Made by a program: the position numbers and the translations under genes. Positions 1 through 4,705 of a stretch of DNA of 7,761 bases are shown here, in pieces. A model generated the notes under the pieces. It was not told the origin of the DNA. It searched no databases and saw nothing but the letters and a program-made list of their open reading frames with translations. Numbering within the stretch: position 1 is the stretch's first letter; every line of letters starts with the position of its first letter. Source of the stretch: CAYXOX01 sp964466745 (GTDB taxonomy: Bacteria; Pseudomonadota; Alphaproteobacteria; Rhodobacterales; Rhodobacteraceae); NCBI GenBank assembly GCA_964466745.1, contig CAYXOX010000143.1, positions 1-7,761 on the forward strand, read 5' to 3'.

Positions 1-1
1 G

Positions 2-118
2 GGGCTCGGCGCGGTCGGGGTCTGGCTCGGGCTCGTGGTGGGGCTCGCGCTGGCGGCTGCCGCGCTCATGGGCCGGTTCTGGCGGCGCAGCATCCACCGC
101 GCACTCGCCGCCGCCTGA
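2..118 (+). CDS. C-terminal end of a probable MATE-family multidrug efflux transporter (partial)
   Basis: Only the last 38 codons are present; the reading frame enters from the left edge and stops at TGA 116-118. The translation starts GLGAVGVWLGLVVGLALAAA and continues through an Arg-rich tail (GRFWRRSIHR). This is one membrane-spanning segment with a G-x-x-G-V-W-x-G-L motif, followed by a short basic cytoplasmic end. The motif and layout resemble the last transmembrane helix of NorM/MATE cation-coupled drug exporters, which extrude cationic drugs and dyes across the inner membrane. The family call rests on this short tail alone, so another polytopic transporter cannot be excluded. It is convergent with the next gene, with only 16 nt between the two stop codons. 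Confidence 0.5.
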   Translation, partial: GLGAVGVWLGLVVGLALAAAALMGRFWRRSIHRALAAA

Positions 119-138
119 GCCCGCGGCCCCCCGCTCAG
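115..138. terminator. Inverted repeat spanning both convergent stop codons; possible bidirectional terminator
   Basis: CTGAGC (115-120) is perfectly complementary to GCTCAG (133-138), with a 12-nt C-rich loop between them. The stem contains the TGA stop of the rightward gene and the stop of the leftward gene. There is no T-run on either side, so intrinsic termination is uncertain; the symmetry may come partly from the two stop codons. Confidence 0.2.
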
Positions 139-542
139 CCGCGCCTGCGGCTCAGCCGGTCGGCCTTCTTTCGGACGAGCACCGTGCGCAGATCGTGCAT
201 CGCCAGCAGGATCATGTCGGTCACCTCGTCCAGTTGATCGTCGCTGGCACGCGACTGCGCCCATTGAGTGGTGAGGTTCAGGTGGTCGATGGCGCGGCGA
301 ATATCGTCCATCTCGCGGGCTTCGAGCGTGCCTCTCCGGCGGGCCATCCAACCTTCGATCTCGCGCAGGTCTTCCGCCCCGAGCGCCTTGTCTCCGTGCG
401 GCTTGACCTCGCCGTTACGGATGTTGACGACGGCGATCTGTTCCAGCTCGATCCGCCGGTCGCGGTTCTCCGTCTCGACCCGGAAGACGGCGGCGCCGTT
501 TTCCTTCACCCTGAAGTAGTACCCTGGCAACTCGTCCGACAT
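135..542 (-). CDS. Conserved-looking small protein of unknown function
   Basis: This is a 135-residue soluble protein with no signal peptide or membrane segment. I do not recognise a named family. Residues 8-50 look like a small beta-rich module (YYFRVKENGAAVFRVET, then IELEQIAVVNIRNGEVKPHG). Residues 55-128 look helical, with charged and hydrophobic alternation, and the last residues are strongly basic (RKKADRLSRRRG). Codon use is GC-rich at third positions like its neighbours, which supports a real gene. Two starts are possible: ATG at 542 (MSDELPG) and ATG at 548 (MAMSDELPG). The upstream AAGGG lies about 5 nt before the 548 start, so the start could be two codons longer. It lies 40 nt downstream of the aminotransferase on the same strand and is probably cotranscribed with it; this alone does not give a function. 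Confidence 0.75.
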   Translation of the reverse strand: MSDELPGYYFRVKENGAAVFRVETENRDRRIELEQIAVVNIRNGEVKPHGDKALGAEDLREIEGWMARRRGTLEAREMDDIRRAIDHLNLTTQWAQSRASDDQLDEVTDMILLAMHDLRTVLVRKKADRLSRRRG

Positions 543-582
543 CGCCATTCCAACCCTTGGGCCGAGCTCCAGGCCGCTCGAT

Positions 583-1785
583 CTATGTGAGGCTCGCGCA
601 GAACCTGGCGATCCTGCCGCAGGCTTCCTCGAGCATGGAGTCCGCGGCAGCGTAGCTGACGCGGAAGTGCGGGGAAAGGCCGAACGCCGCCCCGAACACG
701 GCTGCCACTCCCGCCTCCTCCAGCAGGGCCATGGCGAAAGCCTCGTCGCTGTCGATGGGCCGGCCGCCCGGGCTCGTGCGCCCCAGCAGGCCCTCGATGG
801 AGGGATAGACGTAGAAGGCCCCCTCGGGAACCGGACAGGCAATGCCCTCGATCCGCGACAGCCGCTCCACGACGAGGTTGCGCCGGCGCAGGAAGAGGGC
901 GCGCTGGGCGTCCAGCGCGTCCTGCGGGCCGTCGAGCGCGGCGAGCGCCGCCCACTGGCTCACCGAGGCCGGGCAGGAGGTGCTCTGGCTCTGGATCTTG
1001 CGCATCGCGGCGATGAGCTCGGCCGGCCCACCGGCGAAGCCGATGCGCCAGCCCGTCATGGCGTATGCCTTTGAAACCCCGTTGCAGGTGAGCACGCGCC
1101 CGCGCAGGCTCGGGGCGACCTCGGCGAGCGTGGCGAAGCCGAATTCGCCGTAGGTGATGTGTTCGTAGATGTCGTCGGACATGATCCAGACATCGGGGTG
1201 TCGCGCCAGCACCTCGGCCAGCGCGGCCAGCTCCGCGCGGCTGTAGCCGGCGCCGGTGGGGTTCGAAGGGGAGTTGAGCACCAGCCACTTGGTGGCCGGC
1301 GTGATCGCCGCCTCCAGCGCCTCCGGGCGCAGCTTGAAGCCTTGTGCCGCGGGCGCAGGCACGATCACCGGGGTCCCGCCCGCGAGCCTCACCATGTCGG
1401 GATAGCTCACCCAGTAGGGCGCGGGCACGATCACCTCGTCGCCCTCGTTCAGCGTGGCCATGAAGGCGTTGTAGAGGATCTGCTTGCCGCCGGACGCGAC
1501 CGAGATCTCCTCCGGCCGGTAGTCGAGCCCGTTGTCGCGGCGGAATTTCTCCGCCACTGCGCGCTTGAGTTCGGGGATGCCGTCGACGGGCGTGTACCGG
1601 GTGTGCCCTGCCTCTATCGAGGCGGCGGCAGCGGCCCGGATGTGGGCAGGCGTGTCGAAATCGGGCTCGCCGGCCGAAAGCGAGATCACGTCGCGGCCCT
1701 GCGCGGCGAGATCCCGGGCGGCCTGGGTCATCGCGATGGTGGGCGAAGGCTGGACGCGTGCCAGCGTCTGGGAAAGGAAGGCCAT
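583..1785 (-). CDS. aspC: Class I (subgroup Ib) aspartate aminotransferase, possibly also prephenate aminotransferase
   Basis: This 400-residue PLP enzyme moves an amino group between aspartate/oxaloacetate and glutamate/2-oxoglutarate in the cytoplasm. The length is normal for the family. Visible landmarks are W126 in PYWVSYP, the NSPSNPTG motif at 171-178 (N175 contacts PLP), D205 and Y207 in SDDIY, the Schiff-base lysine K239 in NGVSKAYAMTGWRIGF, R247, and the carboxylate-binding R375 in HFRVSY. T16 (PSPTIAM) and K101 (SGGKQ) match the threonine/lysine pair reported to let class Ib enzymes accept prephenate, so a second role in the arogenate route to Tyr/Phe is plausible but inferred. The start ATG at 1785 has GGAG 8 nt upstream. 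It is divergent from the HTH gene and followed by the small protein at 135-542. Another keto-acid specificity within subgroup Ib is the main alternative. Confidence 0.93.
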   Translation of the reverse strand: MAFLSQTLARVQPSPTIAMTQAARDLAAQGRDVISLSAGEPDFDTPAHIRAAAAASIEAGHTRYTPVDGIPELKRAVAEKFRRDNGLDYRPEEISVASGGKQILYNAFMATLNEGDEVIVPAPYWVSYPDMVRLAGGTPVIVPAPAAQGFKLRPEALEAAITPATKWLVLNSPSNPTGAGYSRAELAALAEVLARHPDVWIMSDDIYEHITYGEFGFATLAEVAPSLRGRVLTCNGVSKAYAMTGWRIGFAGGPAELIAAMRKIQSQSTSCPASVSQWAALAALDGPQDALDAQRALFLRRRNLVVERLSRIEGIACPVPEGAFYVYPSIEGLLGRTSPGGRPIDSDEAFAMALLEEAGVAAVFGAAFGLSPHFRVSYAAADSMLEEACGRIARFCASLT

Positions 1786-1880
1786 CGCCCGAGCTCCGTT
1801 TGAATTGGTCGCCGCAACCTCTTAAGCTCGGCGCAGGTACCGTCAACACCGCATGGCCGAAGCAATCGCAGGAGCGCCGC
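1786..1880. promoter_or_regulatory. Divergent promoter region between aspC and the HTH gene
   Basis: This 95-nt region must hold the promoters of both flanking genes. Leftward, TTGACG (complement of 1841-1846) lies 15-17 nt before a TTAAGA/TAAGAG stretch near 1819-1825. Rightward, TTGAAT (1800-1805) is followed after 17 nt by TAAGCT (1823-1828). Both candidate -10 boxes share the CTTAAG palindrome at 1821-1826, so the two promoters would overlap and could interfere. Matches to consensus are only partial. The HTH gene has a clear AGGAG at 1870-1874, 6 nt before its ATG. Confidence 0.3.
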
Positions 1881-2291
1881 ATGGACGACACCGGGACGCG
1901 CCTTCCCGCAAGGGACTGGTACGATCCGCAAAGCGCCACCTTCGGGGACAGGCTCGCGGGTGCCCGGGAACGGCTGGGCCTCACCCGGGGCGAGCTTGCC
2001 GGCCGGGCGGGCGTTGCGCCCGCGGCGCTACGCGACTGGGAGGAAGATCGCGCCGAGCCTGCGCCGGAGGTTCTCGTCGGCCTTGCGGGGGTGCTTGAGG
2101 TTGCGCCTTCGTGGCTCGTCAGTGCCGAGGGCGAAGGCCCCGCCGAGCCGCCCGGCGAGGCGCCCCTTTCGCCCGAGATGGCCGAAATCCTTGCCGAGAT
2201 GGCACGCTTGCGCGCGGTGGCCGAAAGCACGTCGGAGGCGCTCCTGCGGCTGGAAACACGCCTTCGCGTGACCCTCGGGGAAGTCCGATGA
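1881..2291 (+). CDS. Small Cro/CI (XRE)-type helix-turn-helix regulator with C-terminal helical tail
   Basis: This 136-residue probable DNA-binding protein carries an XRE-type HTH at about residues 21-80. Its core (TRGELAGRAGVAPAALRDWE, 35-54) is followed by a conserved-type EPAPEVLVGLAGVLEV stretch and SWLV. A Pro/Glu/Gly-rich linker (82-97) leads to a single amphipathic helix at about 98-130 with leucine/methionine spacing (EMAEILAEMARLRAVAEST), a likely short coiled coil for dimerisation. It has no ligand domain. The start at 1881 is set by AGGAG 6 nt upstream; an in-frame ATG at 1758 lies inside the divergent aminotransferase gene and has no reason to be used. The stop overlaps the sdhE start (ATGA, 2288-2291), so the two are translated as a coupled pair. 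The target is unknown; autoregulation is a reasonable guess because the gene begins its own divergent region. Confidence 0.85.
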   Translation: MDDTGTRLPARDWYDPQSATFGDRLAGARERLGLTRGELAGRAGVAPAALRDWEEDRAEPAPEVLVGLAGVLEVAPSWLVSAEGEGPAEPPGEAPLSPEMAEILAEMARLRAVAESTSEALLRLETRLRVTLGEVR

Positions 2292-2572
2292 GCGAGAGCG
2301 AGGAAACCCGCCTGAAGCGGCTGCGCATGCGCTCGGCCCGCCGCGGCATCAAGGAAATGGATATCATCCTGTCGCGCTTCGCCGATGTCGAGCTGGGCGC
2401 GCTGAACCGGCGCGAGCTCGATATCTACGACGGGCTCCTGTCGGAAAACGACCAGGATCTCTACCAGTGGGTCACGGGCCAGGTGCCCGCGCCCGAGCTC
2501 TACGGGCCGCTCGTTTCCCGCATCGCGGCTGTGGCCCGCGCGGCGGCCCCTGGCAGCGGCGACGCCGCTTAA
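2288..2572 (+). CDS. sdhE: FAD assembly factor SdhE (succinate dehydrogenase assembly factor 2)
   Basis: This 94-residue small helical cytoplasmic protein belongs to the SdhE/Sdh5/SDHAF2 (DUF339) family, which helps attach FAD covalently to the SdhA subunit of succinate dehydrogenase. The hallmark RGxxE motif is present as R19-G20-I21-K22-E23 in RSARRGIKEMDIIL. The family's second conserved acidic/aromatic patch follows at 51-62 (LSENDQDLYQWV). The length is typical for bacteria, and the alanine-rich C-terminal tail is not part of the core. Its ATG overlaps the TGA of the HTH gene, indicating translational coupling. No sdh structural genes are in the window, so it acts on subunits encoded elsewhere. 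Confidence 0.92.
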   Translation: MSESEETRLKRLRMRSARRGIKEMDIILSRFADVELGALNRRELDIYDGLLSENDQDLYQWVTGQVPAPELYGPLVSRIAAVARAAAPGSGDAA

Positions 2573-2582
2573 CGGTTTTTTT
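2555..2582 (+). terminator. Candidate Rho-independent terminator at the end of sdhE
   Basis: AGCGGC (2555-2560) and GCCGCT (2564-2569) form a perfect 6-bp stem with a GAC loop, ending just before the TAA stop. Seven T residues follow at 2576-2582 after a 6-nt spacer. The stem-plus-T-run fits an intrinsic terminator separating the HTH-sdhE pair from ldtR. The spacer is longer than ideal and the stem overlaps coding sequence, so partial readthrough is possible. Confidence 0.45.
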
Positions 2583-2631
2583 CCTGCTCCCGGTGCATCT
2601 GGACGGCCAGACGGCATCCGTGGAGAAGCGC
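2583..2631 (+). promoter_or_regulatory. ldtR leader with short inverted repeat and ribosome binding site
   Basis: This short leader lies between the T-run and the ldtR start. TCTGG (2598-2602) and CCAGA (2607-2611) form a 5-bp inverted repeat around ACGG, a possible operator for autoregulation, which is common for MarR proteins. GGAG at 2622-2625 lies 6 nt before the ATG at 2632 and decides that start. No convincing -35/-10 pair is visible. Confidence 0.25.
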
Positions 2632-3129
2632 ATGAGCGTGCACCCATCCCTTCCGCCCCCGGCCAACACGGCTTTCATGGCGGGGTATCTCGAGACCCTC
2701 GCCCTGGTCGAGCGGCTCCATCGCCTCCTGCTCGACGTCATCAAGGACGAGTTCGAGCGGGTCGGCCTGCTGGATCTCAACGCCGTTCAGGCGCTTCTGC
2801 TCTTCAACATCGGCGACAACGAGGTGACGGCCGGAGAGCTCAAGACGCGGGGCTACTACCAGGGCTCGAACGTGAGCTACAACCTCAAGAAGCTGGTGGA
2901 AATGGGCTACATGCACCACCAGCGGTGCGAGATCGACCGGCGCTCGGTGCGGGTGCGGCTCACGCAGAAGGGCCGCGGCGTGCGCTCGGTCGTGGCCGAG
3001 CTCTTCGCCCGCCACGCCGAGGGTTTGCAGGCCAAGGGCGTGCTGGGCCCCGAAGGCGTGGAGGAGATCACCACGAGCCTGCGGCGTGTGGAGCGCTACT
3101 GGTCGGACCAGATCCGCTACATCTACTGA
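2632..3129 (+). CDS. ldtR: MarR-family winged-helix transcriptional regulator, LdtR type
   Basis: This 165-residue dimeric DNA-binding regulator has the MarR layout. N- and C-terminal helices form the dimer interface (about 15-58 and 115-160). The helix-turn-helix lies at 65-94 (VTAGELKTRGYYQGSNVSYN), followed by the beta-wing at 95-114 with the D-R-R-S-V-R-V-x-L-T-x-K-G signature. The GYYQGSNVSYNLKKLV recognition helix matches the LdtR subgroup, known in Rhizobiales such as Liberibacter for control of an L,D-transpeptidase and envelope stress. Whether the same target applies here is inference; no transpeptidase gene is in the window. C99 sits at the start of the wing and could be redox-active, but this is speculation. 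The start at 2632 has GGAG 6 nt upstream; the frame stays open further upstream only by running through sdhE. Confidence 0.85.
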   Translation: MSVHPSLPPPANTAFMAGYLETLALVERLHRLLLDVIKDEFERVGLLDLNAVQALLLFNIGDNEVTAGELKTRGYYQGSNVSYNLKKLVEMGYMHHQRCEIDRRSVRVRLTQKGRGVRSVVAELFARHAEGLQAKGVLGPEGVEEITTSLRRVERYWSDQIRYIY

Positions 3130-3437
3130 CGCTCTCGGCGGTGCCCGGCGCGCCGCAGCGCGGGCCCGCGTTCCATTACAGACCCCGAGTATCCCGAGGC
3201 CCGCCGAGGAGCGGGCTGCCGTGGCAGTCCGGAGGCGCACATGCCCGGCACGCGGCGGCACAGGTCCGGCGCAGGGCGGCGCAAGGGCGGGGGCCCTGTG
3301 CCGCGGCCTGTGCGCCAGGCGGTGACGGATCGGGCGGCGGCACCCAACCCGAAGCCTCGCGGATACCGCCGGGACGAGATCCGAAGCCCCGTTAGGTGAA
3401 GCACGGAACGGTCCGTCTCGCCGCGGGTGCGGCCATG
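3130..3437. other. 308-nt region without a convincing protein gene, rich in inverted repeats
   Basis: The region lies between the ends of the convergent ldtR and DUF1194 genes. Open frames here do not look like proteins. After the ldtR stop come two perfect palindromes, CGGCGCGCCG (3146-3155) and CGCGGGCCCGCG (3159-3170), which could help end ldtR transcription although no T-run follows. The middle (3199-3316) holds three successive stem-loops, described separately. Near the right end, ACGGA (3403-3407) pairs with TCCGT (3412-3416) and could be part of the terminator for the leftward DUF1194 gene. Confidence 0.5.
3199..3316 (+). ncRNA. Candidate structured RNA of unknown class
   Basis: Three consecutive foldable elements lie in about 118 nt. 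(1) GCCCGC (3199-3204) pairs with GCGGGC (3211-3216). (2) GGGCTGC (3213-3219) pairs with GCAGTCC (3224-3230) with one G-U; it overlaps element 1 by 4 nt, so the two compete. (3) A long hairpin has GGCGCACA (3234-3241) paired perfectly with TGTGCGCC (3309-3316), continues with 3 more pairs after a mismatch (3243-3245 with 3305-3307), and then 10 perfect pairs GCGGCACAGG (3255-3264) with CCTGTGCCGC (3295-3304). I looked for hallmarks of SRP RNA, RNase P RNA and the tmRNA tag and did not find them. High GC makes chance stems common, and the strand is undetermined. Confidence 0.3.
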
Positions 3438-4211
3438 CTAGCGGGCGGAAGATGCACCATGCGGCGCCGGGCCGTTCATGCCGACGACGACGGCACGCAA
3501 CTCGCGCTCCAGCTTGCGGCGCATGGCGGCTTCGAAATCCTCGAACCCCAGCGCGGTCTCCACGAAGGCCCCCGGGCCGGACATCACGTTGCGCCTGAAA
3601 TAGGCCGTCAGCTCGCCGATATGGGCCTGCCGCCGGTCGGTGACCCGAGGGGCATCGGCGCCGATCACGAGCCCGTTCACGGTCACCCCGGCCGCGGCGG
3701 CGGCGGTCCGGCCCTCCTTCAGGCTCGGCCCGGCGTTCGAGGTTCCGTCGCCGGAAAGATCGAGGGTCCGCGCCGCGCAGTCCCCGCTTCGACCGAGCAG
3801 TGCAAGGCCCTCCAGGATCGCCGAGCCGATCGCCGTCATCGGCGAGGCTCCCGTGCGCACGATGCCGCGCAGATGCGCCTGCGCGGCGCCGACCGCGGCG
3901 GTGCTGTCGAGCTCCGTCCAGTCCAGCAGGAGGCGCTGATCGTCCGGCCCGCTCCACTCGTAGACGGCTATGCGGACAGTCGCTCCCGGCACGGCGAAGA
4001 GCTGTGCCTGCACCTCGGGTGCGCCAAGCGCCGCGGCCAGCCCGTCGAGCTGCAGCCGGTATTCCGCGGCGTCCACCGACCCCGAAACATCGAGGCCGAG
4101 CGCAAGGGCGAGGCGGCACTGGGCCTGCGCCTGCGCGCGCCCGGCCGGAGGCTGAATGAGCGCCAGCGCCGCGACAGCGCCCAGCAGCGCCGTGCGGGCG
4201 CGACGCTTCAC
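3438..4211 (-). CDS. Exported DUF1194 protein with von Willebrand factor A-like domain
   Basis: This 257-residue protein has an N-terminal Sec signal peptide (basic KRRAR, hydrophobic core to about residue 20, likely cleavage after an AQA near 27-29), so it should act in the periplasm. The mature part is a vWA-like Rossmann domain. Its MIDAS metal site is complete: D41-x-S43-x-S45 in LDVSGSVD, T126 in GASPMTAIGS, and an acidic loop at 151-155 (DLSGDGTSN). The LDVSGSVDAAEYRLQLDG start and DLSGDGTSNAG loop are typical of DUF1194 proteins of alphaproteobacteria, whose function is not known; vWA domains usually bind protein partners through a divalent metal. The start is taken as GTG at 4211, overlapping the gloA stop (GTGA, 4208-4211), with GGGG about 7 nt upstream. 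No in-frame ATG gives a proper signal peptide. The overlap implies translation coupled to gloA. Confidence 0.85.
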   Translation of the reverse strand: MKRRARTALLGAVAALALIQPPAGRAQAQAQCRLALALGLDVSGSVDAAEYRLQLDGLAAALGAPEVQAQLFAVPGATVRIAVYEWSGPDDQRLLLDWTELDSTAAVGAAQAHLRGIVRTGASPMTAIGSAILEGLALLGRSGDCAARTLDLSGDGTSNAGPSLKEGRTAAAAAGVTVNGLVIGADAPRVTDRRQAHIGELTAYFRRNVMSGPGAFVETALGFEDFEAAMRRKLERELRAVVVGMNGPAPHGASSAR

Positions 4212-4636
4212 CAATGCCCCGTGTTTTCCATGCTCGCCCAGGGCTCCGCAGGCGCCTTGGCCTCGCCAGCCTGCAGGAGTTCGACGGAAATGTTGTCGGG
4301 CGAGCGGACAAAGGCCATGCGTCCGTCGCGTGGCGGGCGGTTGATGGTCACCCCGTTGTCCATCAGGTGCTGGCAGGTGGCGTAGATGTCGTCCACCTCG
4401 TAGGCGAGGTGCCCGAAATGCCTGCTGTCGGAGGGCAGGCCCTCGTCTCCATCCCAGTTGTAGGTGAGCTCGACGGGGCACTCTTCCTGGCCGGGAGGCG
4501 CAAGGAAGACAAGCGTGAAGCGGCCCTGCTCGTTCTCGTGGCGCCGGGTCTCCTCCAGGCCGAGCAGGCGGTAGAAGGCGATCGAGGTGTCGAGATCCTT
4601 CACGCGGACCATCGTGTGCAGGTAGCGGATGCTCAT
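4208..4636 (-). CDS. gloA: Lactoylglutathione lyase (glyoxalase I)
   Basis: This 142-residue cytoplasmic metalloenzyme isomerises the hemithioacetal of methylglyoxal and glutathione to S-lactoylglutathione, the first step of methylglyoxal detoxification. It aligns by eye with E. coli GloA over its length. The opening YLHTMVRVKDLDTSIAFY, the VELTYNWD strand, GHLAYEVDD, and a closing PDNISVELLQ are all present. The four metal ligands are kept: H7, E56, H76 and E119. The short form without the long eukaryotic insertions suggests the Ni/Co-type enzyme. The usual PDG before the last strand is PDN here, a minor change. The start ATG at 4636 has an excellent AAAGGAGA (complement of 4643-4650). It lies 69 nt downstream of the Slam gene and overlaps the DUF1194 gene by 4 nt. 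Confidence 0.93.
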   Translation of the reverse strand: MSIRYLHTMVRVKDLDTSIAFYRLLGLEETRRHENEQGRFTLVFLAPPGQEECPVELTYNWDGDEGLPSDSRHFGHLAYEVDDIYATCQHLMDNGVTINRPPRDGRMAFVRSPDNISVELLQAGEAKAPAEPWASMENTGHW

Positions 4637-4665
4637 GGGCGGTCTCCTTTCGGAGCGCAGTGTAG

Positions 4666-4693
4666 CCCCGGGACGTGTCCTGTCGACCCGGGG
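4666..4693 (-). terminator. Stem-loop between the Slam gene and gloA
   Basis: CCCCGGG (4666-4672) and CCCGGGG (4687-4693) are perfect 7-bp arms around a 14-nt loop that can add two further pairs. It lies 13 nt past the Slam stop and 16 nt before the gloA ribosome binding site. There is no T-run, so it is a weak or partial terminator, an RNA-stabilising stem, or a processing site that lets gloA be expressed differently from the lipoprotein pair. Confidence 0.35.
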
Positions 4694-4705
4694 TGCGCGG
4701 CTCCG

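Noticed and set aside
506..2647. A 713-codon open frame on the minus strand across the aminotransferase and HTH-sdhE genes
   Set aside because: It is a different frame over three well-supported genes, gives Arg/Ala/Gly-rich low-complexity protein and arises because high GC content removes stop codons.
3241..3399. A 52-codon plus-strand frame starting MPGTRRHRSG with GGAGG 5 nt upstream
   Set aside because: The ribosome-site match is good, but the product is an Arg/Gly/Pro-rich string with no motif, third-position GC is lower than in the real genes, AGG codons occur, and its start region lies inside the long stem at 3234-3316. Peptide evidence or conservation would reopen it.
3123..3404. A 93-codon minus-strand frame in the gap after ldtR
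   Set aside because: It overlaps the ldtR stop, has no clear ribosome binding site and no domain; the translation is Arg/Pro-rich noise.
3130..3437. SRP RNA, RNase P RNA or two-piece tmRNA in the gap
   Set aside because: I looked for the SRP tetraloop region, the RNase P GAGGAAAGTCC core and a tmRNA tag frame and found none of them.
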